A stretch of DNA of 36,320 nt from Actibacterium atlanticum (GCF_000671395.1 NZ_AQQY01000015.1:1-36320); one strand, 5' to 3'. Counted from the stretch's first letter, positions 8,711 to 17,924 are shown. Numbers and translations are program-made. Notes: generated from the letters alone by a model not told the origin.

Positions 8711-9526
8711 ATGAACACACGCTTTTTGCATGCAGCCGCCCTTTCCGGGATGGGCGCCTTGGGCCTGTCCGGACCTTCAATGGCCCAGTCCCCATTTGAC
8801 GATGTCGTCACGGCAGAGATCCTGCCGGGCTGGGAAACCAGTGAGGGCACGCATATGGCCGGGCTGCGTCTGGTGCTTGCAGATGGCTGGAAAACCTATT
8901 GGCGCGCGCCGGGGGCCGCGGGCATCCCGCCGCAGTTTGACTGGACCGGATCTGCAAACATCCAAGGTGTTGCAGTGCACTGGCCCCGCCCCGAGGTGTT
9001 CTATCAAAACGGGATGCGCTCTATCGGGTATGCCAACGAAGTCGTGCTGCCGCTGGAAATCACCCGCACTGAAACAGACGCCGAGATTACGATGAACGCG
9101 CTGGTCAATTTGGGTGTTTGCCTAGATGTCTGTGTGCCGGCCAGCGTCCAGATCACGGCAGAACTTCCTGCCAAGCCGCAAACAGCCCCGATTCAGGCCG
9201 CCTTGGATGCCCGCCCGCAAACAGCGGCCCTTGCCGGGGTCGGGGATGTCACCTGCACCGTCGAGGCGATCGACGATGGCATGCGCCTGACGACCTCCAT
9301 CCCGGTATCGCAAATCGGCAGTTCCGAGATCGTCGTGGTAGAAACCGCCGATCCGACCATCTGGGTGGCCGAAACGACGGTGGTACGCAGCGGTCTGTCC
9401 TTGACCGCCGTCACCGATCTGGTGCCCGAAGCCGCGCAGCCCTTTGAGGTCGACGCCGAAACGTTGCGCATCACAGTTTTGGCCCAGGATCAGGCGATTG
9501 ATATCACCGGTTGTGCACTGAACTAA
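8711..9526 (+). CDS. Secreted protein with DsbD N-terminal-like domain
   Basis: The 271-residue protein starts with a signal peptide (MNTRFLHAAALSGMGALGL, probable cleavage near SMA-QS) and continues as an immunoglobulin-like periplasmic domain like that of DsbD/ScsB (ADGWKTYWRAPGAAGIPPQFDW, NLGVCLDVCVPA). Cys137 and Cys141 in CLDVC could form the redox pair. DsbD uses this domain to pass electrons to periplasmic thioredoxin-like partners, but here the transmembrane and C-terminal domains are absent. The ATG at 8711 is chosen over the one at 8684, because it puts the charged residues directly before the hydrophobic core. The stop overlaps that of the convergent RND gene by four bases. Confidence 0.85.
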   Translation: MNTRFLHAAALSGMGALGLSGPSMAQSPFDDVVTAEILPGWETSEGTHMAGLRLVLADGWKTYWRAPGAAGIPPQFDWTGSANIQGVAVHWPRPEVFYQNGMRSIGYANEVVLPLEITRTETDAEITMNALVNLGVCLDVCVPASVQITAELPAKPQTAPIQAALDARPQTAALAGVGDVTCTVEAIDDGMRLTTSIPVSQIGSSEIVVVETADPTIWVAETTVVRSGLSLTAVTDLVPEAAQPFEVDAETLRITVLAQDQAIDITGCALN

Positions 9527-12500
9527 GCGCGCAGGTTTCGGCGCCAGACGATGGCTGAAACCCCATAAATCGCCAGCAAGACAATCATCAGCACGCCAAG
9601 AAACAGGCCCAGCGCAACGGGCATGGCCGGGGCGCTTTGCAATCCGGGCCATAGGGCCAGCCAAAGCCCCGGCAAACTGCCTTGCGCCATCACCGCCCCA
9701 ACGGTTGCGGCAAACAGCCCTGCCATCGCGACCACCGCCAGCGCCACAACGCCAAACAAGCCGCGCGCCTTTTGGCGCGCACGCAGGGCACGGCGCATGG
9801 CACGGATTTGCTGCCCGACATCCTGCTGCATCGCCAACAAAGCCGGTACGATAAGCAGGACCAACACCAGTCCAAATCCAAGACCATAGACAAGTGTGAT
9901 AACCGTGGGTTTCAGGAACTCGGCCTGACGTGACCCTTCGTACAACAGTGGCGACAGACCCAGCACCGTGGTCAGCGTGGTCAGCAACACCGGCCGCAGC
10001 CGGTTGGACGCGGCATCAATGATGGCCGGGAACAACCCCCGGTTTTCCGCATATTCATCGACCGTCCCCACCAACACGATGGAATCGTTGATGATGATCC
10101 CCGACATGCCGATCAGCCCAACAACAGTGAACATCGACAAGGGCACATCCCACAGGGCATGGCCATAGATCGTGCCGATCAGACCGAAGGGAATAATCGC
10201 CATCACCACCAAGGGCCGGGTCCAGCTGGCAAAGACCCATGCAAGGGTCAGGTAAATCCCCGCCAGACACAGGATCAGGCCCAACAGCGCATCACTTAGA
10301 AAGTCATTTTCCTGTTCGGCCTGCCCGGCCAACTGCCAGGACACGCCTTGCTCTTCGGCGATGCGGGGCAGGATTTCTTCTTGCAGCTGACGCGCGATTT
10401 CAGCCGCGCGGGCGGGATCGTCATCGGCCACGTCTCCGGTCACGGCAATCAGCCGCACACCGTTTTCGCGCCGCACCGTCGCAAAACCCGCATTGCGTTG
10501 CGTCGAGACAATATCGGCCAGCGGCACGAACTGCCCACCCGCGCTGCGCAGCAACGTACGCTCCATGAAATCGGCGGCAAGTTCATCTTCGGGCAGTTCC
10601 ACGCGGATCGCCGCGGTGCGGGTGCCATCGGGATATGTCGCGGCCTCGATTCCGTTCAGACGGTTGCGCAACACGCGGCTGAGATCATCAATGGTGAAGC
10701 CCAGCGCCCGGCCTTGCGCGGTCAGTTCGACGACAAGTTCCTCTTTATCATAAGACAGGTTGTCTTCTAACGCCGAGACCTCAGCGAAGCTGCTGACACT
10801 GCGTTTCAGATCCTCTGCGGCGTTCTTCAGTTGCGCGGCCTCGGCGCCATAGAATTCAACATGCAGGCTGTCCCCGCCGGGGCCAAACCGGTGGCGGCGG
10901 AAACTGACAACCTCGGTCAGGGGGCCAGAGCGCACCTCATCCTGCAAATCCGCCACAAAACGCGATGCAGAATAGGGCCGCAAGTCTGCGTCCAGCAGCT
11001 CGATGGCAATAGAGCCTTTCAGATCAGCCTCTTTGTTTTCGACCCCTGCAAGGCCGCGCCCGGTGTTGCCGCCGACCTCGCCCAAGGCATAGACAACCGG
11101 GTTCAACCCGAATTCTTCTTCGTAACGCGCGCCCACAACCGTGGCAGCACGCTGCATCTCGCGCATCATATCGACGGTGTCAGCACGGGTGGCTTCGGGC
11201 ACCATCGCGAAGTTGCCCGAAATAGAGCTTTGTTCGGGCGGGCTAAAGAACCGCCACTGCACATCGCCGCGCATGAACAGCGCAATCTGCGAGGCCAGCA
11301 AAACAATCGCCAGCGCCATCACCGGATAGCGCGCCTTGATCACCCCGGCCATGAAGGGGCGAAAGGCCGTGTCACGCACCCAGCGAAAACCACGATCCAC
11401 ATAACGCGACGGCATATCATACCAATGATCCTCGCGCGATTTGGTGATGGCATGGGCCATGTGGTTGGGAAGGATCAGGAAACATTCCACCAAGGACGCG
11501 GCCAGCACCACGATCACCGTGAACGGGATATCTGTGATCAGCTCGCCAAAGCGCCCGCTGATGATGGTCAGGCCAAAGAAGGCAATCACCGTGGTGATGG
11601 TGGCGGAAAACACCGGCAACGCCATGCGGCGGGCGGCGTTCTCGGCGGCCTCTTGCGGGCCCTCGCCCAATCGGCGCGCGCGGTAATCCGCATGTTCGCC
11701 CACCACAATTGCATCATCCACGATGATGCCGGTGGTGATGATCAGCGCGAACAAAGAGATCATGTTGATCGTCAGACCCGAGACATACATCAACGCAATG
11801 GTCGCCAGCATCGCCACCGGAATGCCCATTGCCACCCAGAACGCGGTGCGCACGTTCAGAAACAGGAACAACAGCCCCAGAACCAGACCAAGACCAATCA
11901 GGCCATTGTCCAGCAGGATGTTCAGGCGCGCGCTGATCGATTCTGCGCGGGTGCGGATCAGTTCCAGTTTGACGCCCTCGGGCAGGCTGGTTTCAAGGGC
12001 GGCGGCAACCTCTTCAACGGTGTGCTGGATTTCAACGGCACCGCCCTGTTCGGATCGGTCAACCCGAATAGAAAGCGCGGCATTGTCCCCGACAAAATAG
12101 TTGCGGGCACGGTCTGCGCCCTCGGTATATACCTGCGCCACGTCGCCGATCAGCAACCGCGAACCATCGTCATAGACCCGCAGCTCGATCTGTTCGATCT
12201 GATCTGCGGCGCGCTTGGCTGTGCCTGCCCGCAAGCGCGCATTGGCGCCACTGACATCCCCGGCGGGGGCGGTATCGACCTCGGCGGCGATGGCGGTGGC
12301 GACCTCGGCCATCGTCAGATCATGGCGAATCAACGAGGCCGTCGGGATTTCGACCATAGTTTGCGGCGCCGCGACCCCGCGGATGGTGGTGCGCGTCACA
12401 CCTTGTTCAAACAGGCGGGCAATGAATTCATCGGCAAACTGGCCCAGTTGAGTCACCTCAACCGGCCCCGAGATCACAACATCTGTGACCCTGTCCCGCC

Positions 12501-12918
12501 AAGCATTGCGGGTGATCACGGCATCTTCGGCGTCGTCGGGCAAGGTGGTGGTCCGATCCACGACCTGCTGCACATCATCGACCGCGCGGGTCATGTCCCA
12601 ACCCGGCTCGAACGTCAAGGTCATACGCGCAGTGTTTTCGACCGACCGCGACGAAGAACTTTCGATCCCCTCAACGGCCAGAAACGCGGGAATCAGCACC
12701 TGTACGATCCCGGCGTCCACATCTTCGGGGCCTGCGCCCTCCCAAGTGATGGCAACGGTCAGATCGTCATTGACCACATCCGGAAAAAACTGCGTCCGCA
12801 TTTGCGGCAGCGCCGTCAGCCCCAGCACCACCAGAACCACCAACAACAGGTTGGCCGCCGTGCGATGGCGCGTGAAATACGATAGGACACCCCCGATCAC
12901 GCCCAGATGTCCCCGCAT
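9523..12918 (-). CDS. RND family efflux pump, inner-membrane permease
   Basis: The 1131-residue protein has the RND layout: TM1 near residues 20-38, a large periplasmic loop, TM2-6, a second loop and TM7-12. The proton-relay pair Asp401-Asp402 is present in TM4 (TGIIVDDAIVVGE). The TM10 position that holds Lys940 in AcrB reads GIIINDSIVLV, so the Lys is replaced, as in several RND subgroups. After TM12 there is a C-terminal extension of about 100 residues with two more hydrophobic segments, which is longer than in AcrB. It follows its adaptor gene by three bases. The substrate is unknown; there is no outer-membrane channel or regulator next to it. Confidence 0.95.
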   Translation of the reverse strand: MRGHLGVIGGVLSYFTRHRTAANLLLVVLVVLGLTALPQMRTQFFPDVVNDDLTVAITWEGAGPEDVDAGIVQVLIPAFLAVEGIESSSSRSVENTARMTLTFEPGWDMTRAVDDVQQVVDRTTTLPDDAEDAVITRNAWRDRVTDVVISGPVEVTQLGQFADEFIARLFEQGVTRTTIRGVAAPQTMVEIPTASLIRHDLTMAEVATAIAAEVDTAPAGDVSGANARLRAGTAKRAADQIEQIELRVYDDGSRLLIGDVAQVYTEGADRARNYFVGDNAALSIRVDRSEQGGAVEIQHTVEEVAAALETSLPEGVKLELIRTRAESISARLNILLDNGLIGLGLVLGLLFLFLNVRTAFWVAMGIPVAMLATIALMYVSGLTINMISLFALIITTGIIVDDAIVVGEHADYRARRLGEGPQEAAENAARRMALPVFSATITTVIAFFGLTIISGRFGELITDIPFTVIVVLAASLVECFLILPNHMAHAITKSREDHWYDMPSRYVDRGFRWVRDTAFRPFMAGVIKARYPVMALAIVLLASQIALFMRGDVQWRFFSPPEQSSISGNFAMVPEATRADTVDMMREMQRAATVVGARYEEEFGLNPVVYALGEVGGNTGRGLAGVENKEADLKGSIAIELLDADLRPYSASRFVADLQDEVRSGPLTEVVSFRRHRFGPGGDSLHVEFYGAEAAQLKNAAEDLKRSVSSFAEVSALEDNLSYDKEELVVELTAQGRALGFTIDDLSRVLRNRLNGIEAATYPDGTRTAAIRVELPEDELAADFMERTLLRSAGGQFVPLADIVSTQRNAGFATVRRENGVRLIAVTGDVADDDPARAAEIARQLQEEILPRIAEEQGVSWQLAGQAEQENDFLSDALLGLILCLAGIYLTLAWVFASWTRPLVVMAIIPFGLIGTIYGHALWDVPLSMFTVVGLIGMSGIIINDSIVLVGTVDEYAENRGLFPAIIDAASNRLRPVLLTTLTTVLGLSPLLYEGSRQAEFLKPTVITLVYGLGFGLVLVLLIVPALLAMQQDVGQQIRAMRRALRARQKARGLFGVVALAVVAMAGLFAATVGAVMAQGSLPGLWLALWPGLQSAPAMPVALGLFLGVLMIVLLAIYGVSAIVWRRNLRA

Positions 12919-12921
12919 GGA

Positions 12922-14391
12922 TCAGCCCCCCATCCGGCTTTCCAGCCGTTCAACGGTGCTGGCCGGAACCGCCTGCTGCGCCAACTGTGACAAGAGCCGT
13001 TCTTTGACGTCCTCAGGCATGCGATTGTTGCCCTCTACAAAGGCGATCAGCTGGGTGCGGCGCTCTTCGCTTAGCTCGATCATATCGGGTTTTGTGGCGG
13101 CTTCGCCCTGCGCTGCGGGGCGCAGAATACGCACCTTCAGCCCTTCGCCCAAAAGCGGGGTGCGGGCGGCGACGACCTCTTTACCAATCAAGCCAGACGC
13201 GCGAATGATCACATCATTGCCCTGTCGGCGCAGCAAATCCACAACAACGCGTTCCAGCCGGTCTTCGGCGTTCACGACCAGCACACTGCCATCCGCGCCC
13301 AGCGCAGCGGCAGGCAGAATGCTGACATCGTTCAGGGCAGGTTCCTCTACCAGAACGGTTACGAAATCACCGGGCCGGAACCCGGCGGTCCCTTGCAGGC
13401 GCGCAAAAATCAACCGCCCGCTTTGGCCTTCGCCCACAATAGCACTTTCGCGGGTTATGACGCCCGGCGCAGTCAGGTCGAAACCGTCAGCCGACAAGCG
13501 CACCTGAAGGTCCGAGTTGATCAGAGAGCCGTTTTCCAATAGGCGCGCATATTGCGCGGTGGACAGGCGGAACGAGACCTCAAGCGTGTCGCCTGCAATC
13601 AATTGCGCCAGTTGTTCGTTCGCCGCAACCAGACCGCCCTGCACCAGCGAAACGCCGGACAGGGTGCCGTCAAAGGCCGCGTAAATCTGAGTGTCGGCCA
13701 GCGCCCGTTCGGCCTCTTGCAATGCGATCTTCTGGCGCGACAGGTTGATATCGGCCTGCGCCACCCGACTTTGAGTGTTGGCACGTGTCTGGCGCTTGGC
13801 CAAGACCGACTGACGCGCCGTCGCGGCGGCCAGTTCAGCGGTTTCCACCTGCGCATCCGAGCCAAACCCGCTTTCAAGAACCCGCAACTGACGGGCCAGC
13901 GCCTTTTCGCGCAGCAAAACCTGTTCCTGCGCGGCGACCAGATCATCTTCAGCCAACGCCAACGCAACCTTGGCGTCGCGCACTTCGGACTCGGCTTCGG
14001 TCATATTTGCGCTGGCAACTTCAAGCGTTGAAAGCGCATCAGCCTGATCCACCCGCACCAAAAGATCACCGGCCTGAACCCGGCCGCCTTCTTCGAAGGC
14101 CGGGTGCAAGGCCACCACAGTGCCCGAGGCCTTTGCCCGGATATCCAGCGTGCGGGTTGAGCGCAGCTCGCCAAAGGCGGTCATCACAGGAGTCACATCC
14201 CGCGCAACCACCGGCTCGACCATCACGGCGAATACCCGTTCCCGCACCTGACGCGGGCGGTTTTCTTCGGCCAGTCGATCCGAGAGGGCTGAAAAGACGG
14301 TGTTCGCAGCAAACGCCAGCAGGCCCAGCGTGGCTGCCAGCATGAACACTCCGATAAGACTGCGGCGCAAAAAGCGCATGGCTGATATCAT
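12922..14391 (-). CDS. RND efflux periplasmic adaptor (HlyD-like)
   Basis: The 489-residue membrane fusion protein has an N-terminal membrane helix (about 9-30), a first lipoyl half (TLDIRAKASGTVVALHPAFEEGGRVQAGDLLVRVD), a long alpha-helical hairpin (about 120-215, rich in Ala, Glu and Gln), a second lipoyl half (IYAAFDGTLSGVSLVQGGLV), a beta-barrel domain and a C-terminal region. It bridges the RND permease encoded directly downstream to an outer-membrane channel encoded elsewhere. Two ATG codons (14391 and 14379) are possible starts; neither has a strong ribosome binding site. It is the first gene of the pump operon, 88 bases after moaB. Confidence 0.93.
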   Translation of the reverse strand: MISAMRFLRRSLIGVFMLAATLGLLAFAANTVFSALSDRLAEENRPRQVRERVFAVMVEPVVARDVTPVMTAFGELRSTRTLDIRAKASGTVVALHPAFEEGGRVQAGDLLVRVDQADALSTLEVASANMTEAESEVRDAKVALALAEDDLVAAQEQVLLREKALARQLRVLESGFGSDAQVETAELAAATARQSVLAKRQTRANTQSRVAQADINLSRQKIALQEAERALADTQIYAAFDGTLSGVSLVQGGLVAANEQLAQLIAGDTLEVSFRLSTAQYARLLENGSLINSDLQVRLSADGFDLTAPGVITRESAIVGEGQSGRLIFARLQGTAGFRPGDFVTVLVEEPALNDVSILPAAALGADGSVLVVNAEDRLERVVVDLLRRQGNDVIIRASGLIGKEVVAARTPLLGEGLKVRILRPAAQGEAATKPDMIELSEERRTQLIAFVEGNNRMPEDVKERLLSQLAQQAVPASTVERLESRMGG

Positions 14392-14479
14392 CCCGTTTCA
14401 ATGGAATTCGGTTGCTTTGGCAAATAACCTAGTGCCTTCAACGCGTTCCGCCAAGATAAGCCTGATACGCGCGCGATCA

Positions 14480-15022
14480 CTATTTCCGTCGTTTATGTTC
14501 ATCCAGTCGTGGGAATATTTCCACGAAGTTGCAGGGAAGGTGGCGATAATCCAGTTGTAGCTTAAGGATTTCGTCCCACGCATCCTTGCACGCACCGCTA
14601 GAGCCGGGCAGCGCAAACAGGTAGGTGCCGTTCGCCACGCCACCTGTCGCGCGACTTTGTACCGCACTGGTCCCGATCTTTTGCATGCTGACCATGGTGA
14701 AAACGGTGCCAAAGGCATCCATCTCTTTTTCATACACGTCCCGGTGGGCCTCGACGGTGACATCGCGCCCCGTAAGCCCGGTGCCCCCGGTTGAAATGAT
14801 TACGTCCACTTCGGGGTCGGCGCACCATGCGCGCAGCTGATTGGCGATCTGATCGCGTTCGTCTTTGATGATCTTGCGATCCGCCAGCACATGACCCGCA
14901 TCGGTCAGCCGGTCGACCAATGTCTGGCCAGATTTATCCTCGGCCAGCCCACGGGTGTCCGACACTGTCAGGATGGCAATGCGCACGGGGATAAACTCGC
15001 GGCTTTCGTCAATGCGGCTCAT
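14480..15022 (-). CDS. moaB: Molybdenum cofactor biosynthesis protein MoaB
   Basis: The 180-residue protein belongs to the MoaB/MogA family, which adenylates molybdopterin before metal insertion. It shows ILTVSDTRGLAEDKSGQTL, the nucleotide-binding VDVIISTGGTGLTGRDVT, and the later ALPGSSGACKDAWDEIL. The N-terminal SREFIPVRIAILTVSD favours MoaB over MogA. Its ATG overlaps the end of the phosphoesterase gene by four bases. The other molybdopterin genes in the window, moaD and moaE, lie about 13 kb away. Confidence 0.94.
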   Translation of the reverse strand: MSRIDESREFIPVRIAILTVSDTRGLAEDKSGQTLVDRLTDAGHVLADRKIIKDERDQIANQLRAWCADPEVDVIISTGGTGLTGRDVTVEAHRDVYEKEMDAFGTVFTMVSMQKIGTSAVQSRATGGVANGTYLFALPGSSGACKDAWDEILKLQLDYRHLPCNFVEIFPRLDEHKRRK

Positions 15023-15624
15023 GATGTGGGCTCCAGTTCGAACCAGTTGGGCTTGGGGCCAAGGTTGACGATCTCTGTATCGCCGACCTGCCCGCTCTCG
15101 CCCCAGCTGTCATGAATATGACCACAAAGCGCAAGCCGGGGCTGGATGCGCTCTATCGCCGCATAAATGGCGGTCGAACCTACCGACACCCCGGTGGAGG
15201 TCCGGTCGGCGATGCCTTTGGGCGGCGAGTGGGTGATCAGGATGTCGGCGGTTTCACAGGCCGTCAGCATATCCTCGGCCAGCCGTTCCGACAGATCACA
15301 GGACCACGCGCCAAAGGGGGTCACCGGGATGCCATAACCCAAGCCGAACAGGCGCAGGCCGCCCATGTCAACGCCCTCGCCATGCAATACGGTCATGTGC
15401 GGGAGGGCCGCCGCGCGCAGCTCGTCGGCGCTTTCGGCATTGCCGGGCACCATGACCATCGGCGCCGTAATCCCGCTTAGCAGATGCATCGCCACATCCA
15501 GCCCTTCGCGCATGTTGCAAAAATCGCCCGCTCCGATGACAAGATCAGCCTGTTCAGCGGCAACGGTCAACAATTCAGCCCGCCCGCGCGACATGTGCAG
15601 GTCAGAAAAGGCGAGGATTTTCAT
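15019..15624 (-). CDS. Metallophosphoesterase
   Basis: The 201-residue protein has the calcineurin-like phosphoesterase motifs: FSDLHMS (about 6-12), GAGDFCN, VPGNAES (GN motif, with Ala where many have His or Cys), ITHSPPKG and CGHIHDSWGE. These give the two metal sites. The GNAE variant keeps the metal-binding Asn. Its substrate, whether a protein, nucleotide or other phosphate ester, cannot be read. The gene is coupled by 4-base overlaps to the uracil-DNA glycosylase gene before it and moaB after it. Confidence 0.92.
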   Translation of the reverse strand: MKILAFSDLHMSRGRAELLTVAAEQADLVIGAGDFCNMREGLDVAMHLLSGITAPMVMVPGNAESADELRAAALPHMTVLHGEGVDMGGLRLFGLGYGIPVTPFGAWSCDLSERLAEDMLTACETADILITHSPPKGIADRTSTGVSVGSTAIYAAIERIQPRLALCGHIHDSWGESGQVGDTEIVNLGPKPNWFELEPTS

Positions 15625-16403
15625 GCCAAATCCCGCAGCTTGGATTGCAGCGACAGCAGATCATGCCACGCTTCGCGCTTGGCGATTGGATTGCGCAGCA
15701 GATAGGCGGGATGGAACATGGGCAACGCGGGTTTGCCCAGCACCTCTTGCCAGTTGCCGCGCAGCCGGGTGATGCCGCGACGCCCCAGCAAGGCATTGCA
15801 CGAATGGTTTCCCATCAGCACCAGCACATCGGGGTTTGCCAGCGCGATGTGGCGTTCCAAAAACGGCAGCATCATCGCCACTTCTTCGGGCTTTGGGTCG
15901 CGGTTTTGCGGCGGCCGCCAAGGCAGTACGTTGGCAATATACATCGCCTTATCGCGATCAGGCGCGTCGCGTCGCATTTCGATCGCAGCAAACATCCGAT
16001 CCAAGAGCTGCCCGGCGCGGCCGACAAAAGGCTTGCCCTGTGTGTCCTCCTCCCGGCCCGGGGCCTCGCCCACCACCATCACGCGGGCGTGGGGCATGCC
16101 GTCAGAAAACACCAAAGACCGCGCGCCATTACGCAGATCGCAATGGGCGTAGCTGTCCATCGCGTCGCGCAGGGCCTCAAGGCTTTTGGCGCCCTCAGCG
16201 GCAGCTTTGGCCACCTGCACCGGGTCCACCTTGGGTGCAGCGGCAACCGGAACGGGCTCATTGGCGGGCGCGGCGGGTTTGGGCGCTTTGGCGGGCAGTT
16301 CATAGCGATTCACCGGATCCGCGCCGATACACTCGGTCGCGCCCAGTTCGATCTGCCATTCCAGCAGTGCTTTCGCAGTATGATAATCCAAAGCCGACTC
16401 CAT
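15621..16403 (-). CDS. Uracil-DNA glycosylase, family 4-like, lacking Fe-S cysteines
   Basis: The 260-residue protein removes uracil from DNA. A long, variable N-terminal region (about 1-75, Ala/Pro-rich from 38-60) precedes the UDG fold: motif A GEAPGREED (112-120) with GKPFVGRAGQLLD, then NVLPWRPPQNRDP, and HPAYLLRNP (231-239) with the catalytic-loop His. Family 4 enzymes carry four cysteines for a 4Fe-4S cluster. Here three are replaced (Tyr85, Trp162, Met178 by alignment) and only Cys88 remains, so no cluster is expected. It is the first gene of a three-gene leftward operon, divergent from pyrB. Confidence 0.9.
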   Translation of the reverse strand: MESALDYHTAKALLEWQIELGATECIGADPVNRYELPAKAPKPAAPANEPVPVAAAPKVDPVQVAKAAAEGAKSLEALRDAMDSYAHCDLRNGARSLVFSDGMPHARVMVVGEAPGREEDTQGKPFVGRAGQLLDRMFAAIEMRRDAPDRDKAMYIANVLPWRPPQNRDPKPEEVAMMLPFLERHIALANPDVLVLMGNHSCNALLGRRGITRLRGNWQEVLGKPALPMFHPAYLLRNPIAKREAWHDLLSLQSKLRDLA

Positions 16404-16453
16404 GCGCCAAAGGCTAGGGCCACAGGCCGCAAAGGTAAACGGCGGATCGGTTC

Positions 16454-16482
16454 TTGCCGCCGCCCATCTGCGTTTCTATAAG
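16454..16482 (+). promoter_or_regulatory. Candidate sigma-70 promoter of pyrB
   Basis: A TTGCCG -35 element (16454-16459) and a TATAAG -10 element (16477-16482) are separated by a 17-base spacer, about 25 bases before the pyrB start. This is a good match to the housekeeping consensus. No attenuator or pyrimidine-sensing leader is visible in the short transcript leader. Confidence 0.5.
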
Positions 16483-16507
16483 AAACCAACCAAGACGGAG
16501 GCCACCC

Positions 16508-17461
16508 ATGACGTTTCGCCAAAAACATCTTCTGGGGATAGAGCCTTTGCACCCCGTGGAAATCACCACGATCCTTGATCTGGCCGAAACCTATGTCGAT
16601 CTGAACCGCCGCGCGGTCAAGCATTCTGACGTGCTGGCAGGCCTGACCCAAATCAACATGTTCTTTGAGAACTCCACCCGCACGCAGGCCAGTTTCGAGC
16701 TGGCCGGCAAACGCCTTGGTGCGGATGTGATGAATATGGCGATGCAGGCGTCTTCGATCAAAAAGGGCGAAACCCTGATCGACACCGCGCTGACGCTGAA
16801 CGCCATGAACCCTGATCTGCTGGTCGTGCGCCACCCGCATTCGGGCGCCGTGGACCTGCTGGCGCAAAAGGTGAACTGCGCGGTGCTGAACGCAGGCGAC
16901 GGCAAGCATGAACACCCGACCCAGGCTTTGCTGGATGCGCTGACAATCCGCCGCGCCAAGGGGCGTTTGCACCGTCTGAACATCGCCATTTGCGGCGACG
17001 TCGCCCACAGCCGTGTGGCGCGTTCAAACCTTATTTTGCTGGGCAAAATGGAAAACCGCGTGCGTCTGGTTGGCCCGCCCACGCTGGTCCCGCGCCAGTT
17101 CGCTGAATTTGGCTGCGAGATTTACGACGACATGGAAGAGGGCCTGAAAGACGTCGATGTGGTGATGATGCTGCGGCTTCAACGTGAACGCATGGACGGC
17201 GGGTTTATCCCGTCGGAACGCGAATACTATCACCGCTACGGTCTGGACGCCGAAAAGCTGGCTTTCGCCAAGGACGACGCCATCGTCATGCACCCCGGCC
17301 CGATGAACCGCGGCGTCGAAATTGACGGTACCATCGCCGATGACATCAACCGTTCGGTCATTCAGGAACAGGTCGAAATGGGCGTCGCCGTGCGCATGGC
17401 CGCGATGGACCTGCTGGCCCGCAACCTGCGGGCTGAAACGCAGGAGGGTGTCTATGTATGA
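16508..17461 (+). CDS. pyrB: Aspartate carbamoyltransferase catalytic chain
   Basis: PyrB condenses carbamoyl phosphate and aspartate in pyrimidine synthesis. The 317-residue chain has the carbamoyl phosphate motif [13 protein letters not shown] (about 52-64), then [21 protein letters not shown] and [11 protein letters not shown]. The ATG at 16508 has GGAGG just upstream and is preferred over an in-frame ATG at 16454. No pyrI regulatory chain is present; instead a dihydroorotase-like gene lies downstream, as for class A transcarbamoylases such as that of Pseudomonas. Its 3' end overlaps the next gene by eight bases. Confidence 0.97.
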   Translation: MTFRQKHLLGIEPLHPVEITTILDLAETYVDLNRRAVKHSDVLAGLTQINMFFENSTRTQASFELAGKRLGADVMNMAMQASSIKKGETLIDTALTLNAMNPDLLVVRHPHSGAVDLLAQKVNCAVLNAGDGKHEHPTQALLDALTIRRAKGRLHRLNIAICGDVAHSRVARSNLILLGKMENRVRLVGPPTLVPRQFAEFGCEIYDDMEEGLKDVDVVMMLRLQRERMDGGFIPSEREYYHRYGLDAEKLAFAKDDAIVMHPGPMNRGVEIDGTIADDINRSVIQEQVEMGVAVRMAAMDLLARNLRAETQEGVYV

Positions 17462-17888
17462 GCCCCAAACCCGCGCGCCGCTAAAAGATGGCGAACAGGT
17501 GATCGCCCGGTTTGATGCCGACCGCGCCACGTATATTCGCGATCACGTGGTGATGGCCGCAGTTCTGGCCGTGGGCGCCATGGTGGCGTTGCAGCTGATG
17601 GGCGAGGTCTGGTGGGTTGGCGCCCCCGCCGCGCTGTTGGCGATTGGGGTGCGGGCTTTTTACTTGGCGTCGGACGATCTGACCGCCTATTGGGAGCTGA
17701 CCGACCAGCGCCTGCTGGGGCCACAAGGCCGTGCCGCCCGTTTGGCCGAGATCAAAGAGCTGCGCACGCTGGGCAGTGCGGTGCAGATCATAACCGACGC
17801 AGGCGATAAGCACCTGATGAAATACCTGGCCGACAAGAACGGTACGCGCGACCAGATCGAACGCCACATGGCCGGGGGGCGCGGATGA
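17454..17888 (+). CDS. Small membrane protein of the pyrB-pyrC operon, possibly PH-like
   Basis: The 144-residue protein has two hydrophobic segments (about residues 31-48 and 52-68), then a soluble part with [33 protein letters not shown] and QIERHMAG. The pattern of a short turn strand (TDQRLLGP) followed by strands ending in an amphipathic helix recalls bacterial PH domains, but I cannot confirm it. It starts inside the end of pyrB (8-base overlap) with AGGAGG just upstream, and ends 36 bases before pyrC. Its place suggests coexpression with pyrimidine enzymes; a role there is not shown. Confidence 0.82.
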   Translation: MYEPQTRAPLKDGEQVIARFDADRATYIRDHVVMAAVLAVGAMVALQLMGEVWWVGAPAALLAIGVRAFYLASDDLTAYWELTDQRLLGPQGRAARLAEIKELRTLGSAVQIITDAGDKHLMKYLADKNGTRDQIERHMAGGRG

Positions 17889-17924
17889 CCGGCTTGACCT
17901 CGGCACTGTACCTTTGGGGGGAAA

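Noticed and set aside
10831-12885. 684-codon open frame on the plus strand
   Set aside because: It is antisense to the RND permease, whose motifs are unmistakable; the frame is open because of GC-rich codon bias. Its predicted protein is rich in His, Arg and Gln and shows no domain.
15019-15624. Phosphoesterase as an inactive enzyme because of GNAE instead of GNHE
   Set aside because: The Asn ligand and the other metal motifs are present, and this position varies among active YfcE-like enzymes.
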